A stretch of DNA of 64,000 nucleotides from a virus. The stretch is taken from IMG/VR virus record IMGVR_UViG_3300023175_000012, positions 1-64,000 of that record; one strand, written 5' to 3'. Under the pieces are notes generated by a model that worked only from the letters and a program-made list of their open reading frames with translations, made no database searches and was not told the origin of the DNA. The translations under genes and the position numbers were made by a program. The stretch's first letter is position 1; each line of letters begins with the position of its first letter. This document shows positions 16,629-25,419 of this stretch, piece after piece.

Positions 16629-17951
16629 TTATGCCTTAAATATGTAAACAGCCCCACTACCTTGGTTTTCAGCTGGAACACCTACTACCATGTAATCGTT
16701 GTTTGCTCTAATTGTATATCCAAATCTATCGTTTGTACTTGTATCGTATTTATTTGGATTTACTACAGTATTTTGATAACTCCAATCTGTTGTACTAAAA
16801 ATATGTATCACACCACTTGCTGTACCATTGTCGTCATCTTCTTCTAGTGCTCCTACAGCAAGATAATTGTCAGTTAATGCTATTGATTCACCAAATCTAT
16901 CATCTGTATTTGTATTATAGGTATTTGGATTGTTAATAGTTTGTATTAGACTACCATTAGTAGGATTGTAAATATATACACGACCGCTATTTGTGCCGTC
17001 ACTGTCTTCTCCTGGACAGCCTACCGCTGCATAACTTTCATTTAAATCAACAGCATATCCAAATCTATCGTCTAAGTCTAATGCATCCTCTTTTGGATTG
17101 TATATAGATTGGTCAGTAGCACCCGTGCTATTGTTAAATAGGAAAAATGCACCACTGTCTCCTTGGCCCAATGCACCAGGTTCGTTTTCTCGCCAGTTAC
17201 CTACCATTGTCCATGTATCAGTAATTGCGAGTGTATTAATTAATTGACCTATTTGATCTCCAGGATATTCATCTTCTGCATCTAAATTAGGATTCTCAAT
17301 AGAATGATCTAAGTTATAATTATTATTTAAATCAAAAATGTAAATCCAACCAGTGTCATCTCCAATGCCTACAGCATTTTCTCTGTATGCACTTATAGAA
17401 GCATAGTTTTCTGTTAGAGCTACGTTTTGACCAAATGCATCACCATTGGGGTTAACTTCTGTTGTATTAGGATTGGGGTCATCGAATGTATGAACTAAAT
17501 TGCCATTTGTTACATCAAACAAATATGCTTTACCGTTGTTATCTGTTGTATCGTTTTCATTAGGTGCGCCTACAAGTACATAGCCCGTATTTAAGGCAAC
17601 ACTAGTTCCAAAACTGTCGCCGTCGCCTGCATTTATTGGTGCTACAGGATTAGGATCGTCTATAGTTCTTAAATAGTTTCCAGTGCTTGAATACAAATAA
17701 ACTTTACCTTGGGAGGGGACTCCGTTTGCATCCTGTTCCCCTGGTGCGCCTACGGCAATAAAATTACCATGTATTGCAACAGATGTTCCAAAAGCATCTG
17801 ATTGTGCAATTCCTTCCGGATTTGGATTTTCTAAATATCTTAATAATTTGAAGGGTGTTACTTTAGGTTGAAAATATTGTAAAGAACTTACTGAGCTATA
17901 TCTTGGCATAGTTTTTATCCATAATTTACATAACTGCCTAAAACGTTCCAA
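16629..17951 (-). CDS. FG-GAP-type seven-bladed beta-propeller protein
   Basis: 440 residues. Seven repeats of about 55 residues run from residue ~45 to the end, each with D-x-FG-x-x-V/I-A-x...Y-x-x-VGAPxE..G.x-Y-I/L, as in DAFGTSVAIHGNFIAVGAPG and DRFGYAVDLNESYAAVGCPG. Repeats 3 and 4 are degenerate. FG-GAP propellers bind ligands on integrin-like and lectin-like proteins, so this is a candidate receptor-binding or adhesin component. It has no signal peptide. Its start overlaps the upstream fibre gene by 37 bases; a later Met (MPRYSSVSS, residue 15) could be the true start. Confidence 0.8.
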   Translation of the reverse strand: MERFRQLCKLWIKTMPRYSSVSSLQYFQPKVTPFKLLRYLENPNPEGIAQSDAFGTSVAIHGNFIAVGAPGEQDANGVPSQGKVYLYSSTGNYLRTIDDPNPVAPINAGDGDSFGTSVALNTGYVLVGAPNENDTTDNNGKAYLFDVTNGNLVHTFDDPNPNTTEVNPNGDAFGQNVALTENYASISAYRENAVGIGDDTGWIYIFDLNNNYNLDHSIENPNLDAEDEYPGDQIGQLINTLAITDTWTMVGNWRENEPGALGQGDSGAFFLFNNSTGATDQSIYNPKEDALDLDDRFGYAVDLNESYAAVGCPGEDSDGTNSGRVYIYNPTNGSLIQTINNPNTYNTNTDDRFGESIALTDNYLAVGALEEDDDNGTASGVIHIFSTTDWSYQNTVVNPNKYDTSTNDRFGYTIRANNDYMVVGVPAENQGSGAVYIFKA

Positions 17952-19411
17952 GAACCTCCTGAGCGTATCATGGATAAAGTTATTACATCTGTTTTGTTTG
18001 CATTTCCTGTTGGAGCAACATTATCTATCCATTTCACTGTTTGAGTTACACCGTCAATCTGCACTACGTTAGGCACATATGGTGTTGTACCTTGTGTAAT
18101 TATAAATGCTATATTTGTTGCTCTGTTTTCTGTTGCAGGTACATTTGTAATATTTGCTGTCCAATTAGCTGCTGGAGATAAAATATTAAAAATAGGACCG
18201 CCTGAATAGTTATGGTTAACTGTACCCGTAACTCCAGTTTCGTTTGTAATTACTTCATTAGTTTTAAGTACATTTTCTAGTCTTATACCGTCTGGAGCAA
18301 TAAAATCTATAGTACTTGCACTTGTAAATGTAGGATTACCAATTCCTGTATTTTGTATATTTGCTGCATTTATACTGTCAACAGTTAATACACCGGTTGC
18401 TGTTATATCATCAAATGTTACATCATCTGTAGTATTAAGATTTTGATCGTATGTAGAGCCACCACCGCCGCCGGAGCTGTTTATTGTAATAGTATTTGTT
18501 GTATTATCTACGTCTAGTGTAACATTTGCTCCAGGAGCAAAATTTAAAGTATCGCTATTTCCTGACGCAATAATACTATCAGGATCACCACTTACTGTCA
18601 CATTTTTAAATGTGTTAACAGAAGGTAAAGGTGTAGTAGGCTGAACCCATTGACTACTGTCATCATCTGTTATGTAAATGTAAATTTTACCAGTTGAACT
18701 ATCAAACCATATATTACCTGCTTCTGGAGATGTAGGTGGTGTATCACTAACATCAACACTAGCACCACCGCTTGCACCACCTGTTCCTGGTTCTGCAACA
18801 GTAATAGAATTTCCCATGCCGGTATGATTTTTACACCAGTAATAAAGTGTAGTAGGCGTATCGTTTGTAACTGTAATCTGTACTTGACGTGTTATAGCTT
18901 CGTTGAATTTATCGTAGTATACAGCTCGTGTTACAGGATCATCATTTATATAATATCTAACATTGTCTTCATATGCTGTTCCGCCTACATCTAATTCGCC
19001 GTTTAGTGTTGTTGAAAATGCAAGTTGATGTTCGTTTAGGGTACCGCCTGTTGGATTTGGATAATAGACATTAGTAGGATCTGTTTGATCAAATACATAT
19101 GTATAACCTATAACAAATGTTAGTTCAGGTTTGTATTCACCATTAAGGATATACTTATTACCTTCACCTTGGTTTTCAACGACAACATTATACTGTACAG
19201 TTGCAACCTTAGCATTAGAAATATTTCGTTGTAAATTATCTTCAGTAACAACAGTATAGCCGCCAGCTAATTTTCCGCTGTATACACGTAAGGTATTTGC
19301 TTGTTTATCAAAGAATACTTCACCGCTAGAACCGACATTACGATCTAAGAAATCGTCAGGTCTTGGTATAATGCGTATTCTATCTACTACTGGTGCTGAA
19401 TTTGATGCCAT
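17915..19411 (-). CDS. Fibre-like virion protein with cupredoxin-like domain
   Basis: 498 residues. Residues 1-65 form a small beta module (GEVFFDKQANTLRVYSGKLA). Residues about 72-205 look like a cupredoxin domain with candidate copper ligands His128 (NEHQLAFS), Cys193, His196 and Met199 (WCKNHTGMG). The middle has a fibre motif (TPPTSPEAGNIWFDSSTGKI); the C-terminal half is beta-rich (DQNLNTTDDVTFDDITATG, typical of phage fibres). Late box at 19434-19441. Likely an appendage protein; copper binding is unproven. Confidence 0.7.
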   Translation of the reverse strand: MASNSAPVVDRIRIIPRPDDFLDRNVGSSGEVFFDKQANTLRVYSGKLAGGYTVVTEDNLQRNISNAKVATVQYNVVVENQGEGNKYILNGEYKPELTFVIGYTYVFDQTDPTNVYYPNPTGGTLNEHQLAFSTTLNGELDVGGTAYEDNVRYYINDDPVTRAVYYDKFNEAITRQVQITVTNDTPTTLYYWCKNHTGMGNSITVAEPGTGGASGGASVDVSDTPPTSPEAGNIWFDSSTGKIYIYITDDDSSQWVQPTTPLPSVNTFKNVTVSGDPDSIIASGNSDTLNFAPGANVTLDVDNTTNTITINSSGGGGGSTYDQNLNTTDDVTFDDITATGVLTVDSINAANIQNTGIGNPTFTSASTIDFIAPDGIRLENVLKTNEVITNETGVTGTVNHNYSGGPIFNILSPAANWTANITNVPATENRATNIAFIITQGTTPYVPNVVQIDGVTQTVKWIDNVAPTGNANKTDVITLSMIRSGGSWNVLGSYVNYG

Positions 19412-19424
19412 ATTAAAATCCTAT

Positions 19425-19446
19425 CTACAGTAGTATTTATCTGTAG
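19425..19446. promoter_or_regulatory. Late promoter box inside an inverted repeat
   Basis: CTACAG-10 bases-CTGTAG encloses the minus-strand GATAAATA box (19434-19441) that precedes the 498-residue gene. It lies just after the enzyme operon and restarts late transcription. Confidence 0.55.
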
Positions 19447-19447
19447 T

Positions 19448-19672
19448 TTAGTATATGACTCGCTTGTAATGCTTCCAAGTATCTAAAAAGTAATTGAATG
19501 CTTCTTCGTCATTCATTGTAACAAACTGTTTACAATGGCTTATTTTTATTCTAAAGCCGGCCATACGTCTATGTTGCACAGAGTAATTTAACCAATGTGC
19601 ATGCGCATCATTCATAAATTTAGTGTCTTTGTTTGCGTACAAACTTATTTCAACCTTGTGAAAACTACTCAT
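19448..19672 (-). CDS. Small uncharacterised protein, last gene of the enzyme operon
   Basis: 74 residues with many His and Tyr (HWLNYSVQHRRMAGFRIK, ISHCKQF, LDTWKHYKRVIY). Looks like a small alpha/beta domain. No family recognised. Overlaps the preceding gene by eight bases, so it is translationally coupled to the enzyme operon. Confidence 0.65.
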   Translation of the reverse strand: MSSFHKVEISLYANKDTKFMNDAHAHWLNYSVQHRRMAGFRIKISHCKQFVTMNDEEAFNYFLDTWKHYKRVIY

Positions 19673-20429
19673 GCCATTTTACTTCCTTTAATGGTTTGTA
19701 GTCTACAATAAATCTATTATCTAATATAGTAGATCGTAGCCTTAAGTTTTTAATATCTTTATCAGTTACATCTCTTATTTCTGCATCAATCTTGTCTTTC
19801 TTTACAAGCATATATTGAGCAAGAGGAGTACCCGCAGGTATCTTAGTAACATTATTTAGTTCGTGCCAGTATAGCTGAACATTTAAAAAGTTTGGTCCTT
19901 CGTCCCCGTCGATCAGTCCAGTAGCAGCTGTAAAACTATGATTATCTGGATAGGGAATAGGCATACTCATTAAATAATAACCTTTAGGAATATAAACTAT
20001 CCAAGGTGATTGTACCTTAATAACAGTATCTAGTGTATTTCTTTTATCTACTTGTCCAAATATTGACTCTGCATGATGTGACAAATAATCCCATTTCCAA
20101 ATATGATCTGCATCTACAGTTTGCTGAGATACTGGTGTTGCCCATTGAAAAGATTTACCATCACCATCTGTTTTTATTGTAAAGTCACACCAGCTGCGTA
20201 AAATCCAACCTTCACGCATAATTTTGTGTATGCCAGGGCACCTAGCAATGTGTGTTAGTTTTGTAGGTAGTTGTTCATGTTTTTCTTTAAGTTTTTTCCA
20301 ATCTTCCATAGCAGGCTTGATCCAATCAAACTTCATTTTACTAGCAGGAATAATAGGCATAATTTGATTTACTTCTGGTAATAGAGCAACAAATTCTACT
20401 TTTGGTTTTTTCTTAAAAAAACTAAACAC
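19665..20429 (-). CDS. Uncharacterised protein, paralogue of the 20838-21581 gene
   Basis: 254 residues. Starts MFSFFKKKPKVEFVALLPEV, then PIIPASKMKFDWI, RCPGIHKIMREGWILRSW (about 65-82), a beta-rich core with SPWIVYIPKGYYLMSMPIPY, and IPAGTPLAQYMLV (about 195-207). It shares these landmarks with the 247-residue gene two positions upstream, so the pair arose by duplication. The IPAGTPLAQ-type loop and beta pattern hint at a jelly-roll. No catalytic residues recognised. Overlaps both neighbours by eight bases. Confidence 0.75.
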   Translation of the reverse strand: MFSFFKKKPKVEFVALLPEVNQIMPIIPASKMKFDWIKPAMEDWKKLKEKHEQLPTKLTHIARCPGIHKIMREGWILRSWCDFTIKTDGDGKSFQWATPVSQQTVDADHIWKWDYLSHHAESIFGQVDKRNTLDTVIKVQSPWIVYIPKGYYLMSMPIPYPDNHSFTAATGLIDGDEGPNFLNVQLYWHELNNVTKIPAGTPLAQYMLVKKDKIDAEIRDVTDKDIKNLRLRSTILDNRFIVDYKPLKEVKWHE

Positions 20430-20838
20430 GAATGTTCTCCTTATACTTCTTATCTAATTGATTAAGTAGTGAATTTGTAACAGTCCAAGAGACAATATCA
20501 TCAACATGAATTAATTTAATATTACCATCTGGTTTGGTATAAAAAGTAACGTGATGAATTTCTTCAACATCTTCTCCTAAAACGTTTTCAACGGTAGTAG
20601 GCACTTCTGGTAACGGTTCGGCGCCAGCACAATTTTTAGATGCTATAACTTGCTGAATACCGTTAGCACCATCTTTATATAATAACACCATATCTTTTGC
20701 AGATAGAACTATGTTAAACCATCCTACATGCTTTATTCTATCTTTTTGAACTTTGCGAGCTGTATATTGATCTTTAGCAACTCTTAGTGTTTGAGTATAT
20801 GTTACAAATTCTTCTGTATTTGATTCTTGCAACGGCAT
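20422..20838 (-). CDS. Uncharacterised protein in the enzyme operon
   Basis: 138 residues. N-terminal half beta-like (FVTYTQTLRVAKDQYTARKV), middle VVLSAKDMVLLYKDG-like strand, then a Pro/Glu linker and a second strand-rich part ending in a basic helix (LLNQLDKKYKENIRV). No family recognised. It sits between the two paralogous unknowns and overlaps its neighbours by one and eight bases. Confidence 0.65.
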   Translation of the reverse strand: MPLQESNTEEFVTYTQTLRVAKDQYTARKVQKDRIKHVGWFNIVLSAKDMVLLYKDGANGIQQVIASKNCAGAEPLPEVPTTVENVLGEDVEEIHHVTFYTKPDGNIKLIHVDDIVSWTVTNSLLNQLDKKYKENIRV

Positions 20839-21581
20839 TATTTTTCTCCTTGAAAATGCTTTCTATACATTTCTTTAATTAATGATTTATTATGTTTAAA
20901 AGAATGTGTTCCCCAGAATAGTCTTTTTCTAAAAAATCTAAAATCATTCTCATTCATTTCTCTAATTATATAGTCATATCTTTTTTCAGTTAATGGAATA
21001 ATATGAGCAATAGGAGTACCTGCTGTTAATTTGCGTTCTCCGTTTGGTATATTCCAGTAACCTTGTATATTTAATTCTGTGTTTATAGCAGGATCTAACA
21101 CACCTATACTAGATTCAAACTCATAACTATCACTATATGCAATAGGTGTTATTAAAAATTTTACACCCTTAGGTGCAATAACATTCCAAGGCGTATTAAA
21201 TTTTACAATAGCTTCAATACTATGAGGGCGTTTTGGCAACCATTTAGATATTTCAGGTGGTTGACTTGTTACAGGGTCGCCTTCTAGTAGTTTACTAAGT
21301 GTTTGACTAGGATTTACATATTGAAATCCTTGTTGTCCTGCTTGTGTCTTAATTATAACATCGTGCCATAAAGGCAAAATAAATCCATAATTGTAAAGAT
21401 CAAAAATTCCAGGGCATTGATATAGATGGCTAGGCAAGTTTCTATCCTTGTTGTCAATGTAATTTTGTTTACACCGTGACATCCACTTAGGACGAAAATC
21501 TTTAGCAGGTATAATAGGATATGCTTCAGCAACTCCGTCTATTTTACTAAAAAATTCTATCTTATCTTTCTTCTTAAACAT
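20838..21581 (-). CDS. Uncharacterised protein, paralogue of the 19665-20429 gene
   Basis: 247 residues. Landmarks shared with its paralogue: MFKKKDKIEFFSKIDGVAEA, PIIPAKDFRPKWM, CPGIFDLYNYGFILPLWHD, FNTPWNVIAPKGVKFLITPI, and TAGTPIAHIIPLTEKRYDYI. The conserved CPGI...W-x-D patch and the PKG and AGTP loops are the best candidates for a functional site. No known family recognised. Immediately follows the 2OG oxygenase gene (TAATG overlap); the association suggests a substrate- or product-binding partner. Confidence 0.75.
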   Translation of the reverse strand: MFKKKDKIEFFSKIDGVAEAYPIIPAKDFRPKWMSRCKQNYIDNKDRNLPSHLYQCPGIFDLYNYGFILPLWHDVIIKTQAGQQGFQYVNPSQTLSKLLEGDPVTSQPPEISKWLPKRPHSIEAIVKFNTPWNVIAPKGVKFLITPIAYSDSYEFESSIGVLDPAINTELNIQGYWNIPNGERKLTAGTPIAHIIPLTEKRYDYIIREMNENDFRFFRKRLFWGTHSFKHNKSLIKEMYRKHFQGEK

Positions 21582-22156
21582 TATCTAACCTGTATTGTAA
21601 ATGCAATATTCATTCTCTGCCTATTACTAGTATTAGTTTCAACTTCGTGTGGCACCCAAGCAGGCCATAGTATTAGTTCTCCATCTGTAGGATAAACTAA
21701 AACTTCTCTTGTATAAGGAGAAATTGGATTACAATCGTTTAAAACATTTCCTGGATTTATAAACTTTAATGCTCCTGTATCTTTTCCTTGTACATAGTAC
21801 ACAGCCGCAAAACTATCAGCAACATGATTATGCAATACATTTCTACTACCAGGTTCATTTATATTAGACCAGTAATCTAAACTAATATGTTTTTCCTTGA
21901 TATGTTTTTTAAATGTACTATCAAATCCTGTATAATAATTAATTGCTTGTTCAGTTGCGGTTTTTACGCCGTCTAATAGCCAGTTAATATTTGAATATTG
22001 TACGGTACTTCTCCAGCAACCTGCATTACTCATGTTAATAGATTCAACATCATCAACATGTGCTTGATGCATCTGCTCTTTTAAGTCTATTAGTTCAGAT
22101 TCATTGCCTATTTTAGTTACAAAAAAATCTGATTTAAATAAACCTACTCTTTCCAT
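21581..22156 (-). CDS. 2-oxoglutarate/Fe(II)-dependent oxygenase
   Basis: 191 residues, the size of the compact double-stranded beta-helix dioxygenases common in marine phages. The first metal motif is in NVLHNHVADSFAAVYYV (His109, His111, Asp114 candidates), then GALKFINPGN, the distal His170 in LWPAWVPHEV, and Arg181 in NRQRMNIAFTIQ for 2-oxoglutarate. It resembles the prolyl-hydroxylase-like group. It would hydroxylate a residue or small molecule. It overlaps the halogenase gene by 13 bases, strong evidence that the two act in one pathway. Confidence 0.85.
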   Translation of the reverse strand: MERVGLFKSDFFVTKIGNESELIDLKEQMHQAHVDDVESINMSNAGCWRSTVQYSNINWLLDGVKTATEQAINYYTGFDSTFKKHIKEKHISLDYWSNINEPGSRNVLHNHVADSFAAVYYVQGKDTGALKFINPGNVLNDCNPISPYTREVLVYPTDGELILWPAWVPHEVETNTSNRQRMNIAFTIQVR

Positions 22157-23652
22157 TCACTATACCACTTATCTAAAAATTTGTAATGATTACCAAATAA
22201 TTCTTTAGCACTTTCTACTCTTACATCTTGTACTTTCATAAAATGTTCTATATACTGTTTTTGTTTATCTGTAAGATCAGATTTTGCATTAGGGTATGCT
22301 CCGCCAGCATGTAGCATACTCCACCATTGTATACTACTAAACATACTTCCGGGTGTAAAGAATATAAAATCACCTAAATTAGGATAGTATTGACTCATCA
22401 TCATTCTGCCATCTGCTGGTAATTCGTCTAGTGTTTTTGATCTAATTTCCTGCCAGTAAGGAGTATCATTCCTACTACTAAAATAATAGTGTGCATAAAT
22501 GAATGTGAGTATTTCTATACTCATTTCATAAAAACCTCTATTAATCATTGCCATAGGTTGTTCGTCCCAAACATTACCTGTACGATTTAACAAATCAGCA
22601 AGTGATGTTACTAATGCTGTAGTAAATGTAATACCTGTTGCTTCTAAAGGTTCAACAAATCCTGCACTTAGTCCTACACCTAAAACATTTTTAACAGCAA
22701 TGTTTTCATGAGAGCCGATACGCATTTTTAAATGGTTTGCTGGCGCTTCGTATTCGCCTATTGCTTCTCTAAGTTCTGCTTCTGCTTCTTCTGGTGTTAT
22801 ATGTTTTGAACTATATACATATCCGTTACCTATTCTATGGTAAGTTGGAATTGTCCAACGCCAGCCTGCTTTCATTGTTGTTGCTTTTGTATAAGGAAAA
22901 CATTCTTCTTCTGGATTAGTATATTGCGTTGGCATTGCAACAGCACTATCATTTATTAACCAATCGTTATAACTTATAAATGGTTCTTTTAGTGTTTTAC
23001 CAAGTAGGATAGATTGAAATCCTGTGCAATCTATATATAGATCTGCTTTATAATTTACACCTTTGTCGTCAATTAATTTTGTAATACCAGTTACATCGCT
23101 ACCTACTTGTGTTATTTTAGTATCTACATAATCTATTCTATCTAAAATTAATTTTTTAATTGTATCAATTATATCAAATGCACTAAAATGCACAGCACCG
23201 TAACTGTCTAATCCTACATTAAAATTAATATCAGTTGCATCATCTATTTTTGTTGCTGTATTGTTTTTTGCTAACCTGTATGCAGGATGCCACTTTTTAA
23301 ATTCGCTATAGGGCTTGTCTATAAAATATTTGCTGACTGGCAAATGAGGTGCCGGAAGTACATTGTCAACTACATCATTATCTACAAAATATGGCTCGTC
23401 ATTCCAGCCAGTAAGTTCTACGCCATACTTAAATGCCGCATTACTTGGCTTCATCCAATCTTTAGCATCTATACCACACTTATATAAGAATGATGCTGTT
23501 AATGGCTGAGTGCCTTCTCCTACACCAATTGGACCTTTAGATGCATCTTCAATTAATTGTATTTCTACAGGTTGAATTAAATTATTAGTAAGATATGCAG
23601 CTGTTAACCAACCACTAGTGCCGCCACCAAAAATTATTATTTTTTTTAACAT
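22144..23652 (-). CDS. FAD-dependent halogenase, tryptophan-halogenase family
   Basis: 502 residues, full length for the family. The FAD motif is GGGTSG (9-14); GVGEGTQP (43-50) is the usual second flavin region; Lys75 aligns with the catalytic Lys79 of PrnA/RebH; GWRWTIP (263-269) is the family signature; GFVEPLEATG (331-340) holds the candidate catalytic Glu. With FADH2, halide and O2 such enzymes make hypohalous acid and halogenate indoles, phenols or other electron-rich groups. A flavin reductase is not in the window. Viral members are known from marine phages (VirX1). The start overlaps the preceding stop (TAATG). Confidence 0.92.
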   Translation of the reverse strand: MLKKIIIFGGGTSGWLTAAYLTNNLIQPVEIQLIEDASKGPIGVGEGTQPLTASFLYKCGIDAKDWMKPSNAAFKYGVELTGWNDEPYFVDNDVVDNVLPAPHLPVSKYFIDKPYSEFKKWHPAYRLAKNNTATKIDDATDINFNVGLDSYGAVHFSAFDIIDTIKKLILDRIDYVDTKITQVGSDVTGITKLIDDKGVNYKADLYIDCTGFQSILLGKTLKEPFISYNDWLINDSAVAMPTQYTNPEEECFPYTKATTMKAGWRWTIPTYHRIGNGYVYSSKHITPEEAEAELREAIGEYEAPANHLKMRIGSHENIAVKNVLGVGLSAGFVEPLEATGITFTTALVTSLADLLNRTGNVWDEQPMAMINRGFYEMSIEILTFIYAHYYFSSRNDTPYWQEIRSKTLDELPADGRMMMSQYYPNLGDFIFFTPGSMFSSIQWWSMLHAGGAYPNAKSDLTDKQKQYIEHFMKVQDVRVESAKELFGNHYKFLDKWYSEWKE

Positions 23653-25361
23653 TAAATTTCCTCTATCGAAATTATATTTTCTTCTGGCTTAGATATTACA
23701 AGTATGTATAATCCGTTCCACCAACTTTCTAAATCTTCTACATCACATAACAGCATTTTTTCATATGCAACTTCAAACCCTGTTTTATTAATTCCGTTTC
23801 TTGCGCCTTCAACAACTCCTTGCCAATTAGCATCATCAAATATTAAAACAGCTTCGTCTGCAAATGTATCTTTATAATGTATAACAGCTTGTTCTGTACT
23901 TGTTGCATCATGAGGTCCGTCATAAAACCACATGTCTATTTTACCATTATATTTTGATACATCTGCTTCAAATAAATCTTTATCAATTACATCTACGTTG
24001 TTTTCTTGTTTATACTTGTCTAGATTCTTTAAAAAGTTTTCTTTTTCGTTATGTGGTAATCTTGGTGCATTTGGATCAGCAGGCTGTATATCACTTTGCC
24101 AGTCGTCAATTGCTACAGCATCTAACTTATTGTCTTTGATTGCACCACAGAATGTTGCACCTTGTGCTACACCTACTTCCATATAGTGTGTACTACCACT
24201 TGCAATATGATTAAGAACTGTTTGTACTCTACTACTAGTTAATCCTGGTATTTGTGTATTAACTGTTGGAACACCGCTTATAAGAATACTTTCAGCAACA
24301 TGCTTTACTTTATTTGTATGTTCAATTTTTGATTTAACTTTGTAAATATCATCACAAAAATGACATTCCCAACAATCAAATTTACAATTTTTAATTTTTT
24401 TACGCCAAGCATCAATTGGACGATCTTTTAAATTTGTACTACTTAGATAATTTTCAAAGTTATCAAAAAGTATTTTTTCATTATTTGCCCATCTTTTTAC
24501 AATATCCATTGTTTCGTAAAGTCTGCTAACAGCTTCTCTACCATGCATTTTAAAAACGTCAATGCCAAAATCATTTAAAAATTCGTCCCAATCTTCTCTC
24601 CAAGGAGGAATGTTTGCTGTTTTTAAATGAATACTAGGATCATCTACGTCCCACTTTGGACAACTAACTCTACTAATAGCATTGTTAAAATATTGTGGCT
24701 CATTTCCTGCTCTAGTATTATTGTATTCAAAATGTTCAACCATCATAGGACAGTTACCTTTACATCCTTCATTTGCTAGTAAACTATAATGTATTTCTTT
24801 TCCGTAATTCTCTTTAATCCAATCTTTAGCTTCTTTAAGACGTTGTAAAGTATCTCGATCTCTCATTAAGTCTCTGTCAAGATTAATATAGTCAAATCCA
24901 TATTTTGCTAGATGAACTATTTCTGCCGCAACTCTTACATCTCTTAATATAGTATTTTTTACATAAAGTTCCGGAAATGCTCGTTTAATTTGTCCTGTTG
25001 CCATCCAATGTGTATGCGGAATAGTAGCAATACGTATACCTTTGTCATATAAAGGTTTAAAATGCTTTATAAAAGTATCAAGATTTTTTTGACTTGGTGG
25101 AATTTGTATATTATTAAATGTAGCACTAATAGGAACTCCTGTTCTTTCTTGTACAAACAGTGCTTGATCTATTGCTAAGTTATAATCTTCGTCTAATACA
25201 AATATATCTCCCATTGCATCTTGTGTAAAGGGTGGGATTCTACATGTAAAATATATGTCTTTAATATAGTCTTTATATTGTTCGACAAAATTTATAAACT
25301 CTATATATTGCTCGTTAGAGAGTTTTGGGTTAAGAGGTATACTAAAAACTTTTTGATTCAT
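23652..25361 (-). CDS. Fusion: U32-like TIM-barrel domain plus class I methyltransferase
   Basis: 569 residues. Residues ~1-300 resemble the U32 family (UbiU/RlhA type): a barrel with NTILRDVRVAAEIVHLAKYG, Cys200-x3-Cys204 (EGCKGNCP), Cys234, and GIDVFKMHGREAVSRLYETM, the equivalent of the family's K-x-x-GR strand. A second cluster, Cys326, 330, 333 and 336, could complete an iron-sulphur site. Residues ~370-560 form a methyltransferase-24-like domain: SAM motif EVGVAQGATF and WFYDGPHD. U32 proteins often perform oxygen-independent hydroxylation of tRNA, rRNA or quinone precursors. The combination on one chain is unusual. First gene of the operon, GGAAGA site. Confidence 0.75.
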   Translation of the reverse strand: MNQKVFSIPLNPKLSNEQYIEFINFVEQYKDYIKDIYFTCRIPPFTQDAMGDIFVLDEDYNLAIDQALFVQERTGVPISATFNNIQIPPSQKNLDTFIKHFKPLYDKGIRIATIPHTHWMATGQIKRAFPELYVKNTILRDVRVAAEIVHLAKYGFDYINLDRDLMRDRDTLQRLKEAKDWIKENYGKEIHYSLLANEGCKGNCPMMVEHFEYNNTRAGNEPQYFNNAISRVSCPKWDVDDPSIHLKTANIPPWREDWDEFLNDFGIDVFKMHGREAVSRLYETMDIVKRWANNEKILFDNFENYLSSTNLKDRPIDAWRKKIKNCKFDCWECHFCDDIYKVKSKIEHTNKVKHVAESILISGVPTVNTQIPGLTSSRVQTVLNHIASGSTHYMEVGVAQGATFCGAIKDNKLDAVAIDDWQSDIQPADPNAPRLPHNEKENFLKNLDKYKQENNVDVIDKDLFEADVSKYNGKIDMWFYDGPHDATSTEQAVIHYKDTFADEAVLIFDDANWQGVVEGARNGINKTGFEVAYEKMLLCDVEDLESWWNGLYILVISKPEENIISIEEI

Positions 25362-25380
25362 TAAGATTTGTCTTCCATAA

Positions 25381-25419
25381 AAAAAGGTGCTATACTTTTA
25401 CTTATTATAGCACCTTTTT
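25381..25419. terminator. Strong hairpin terminator at the enzyme operon boundary
   Basis: A perfect 14-bp inverted repeat (AAAAAGGTGCTATA and its complement) with an 11-base loop, A/T tracts on both sides, so it can work on both strands. It ends the late transcript coming from 25438 and separates it from the enzyme operon. Confidence 0.88.
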
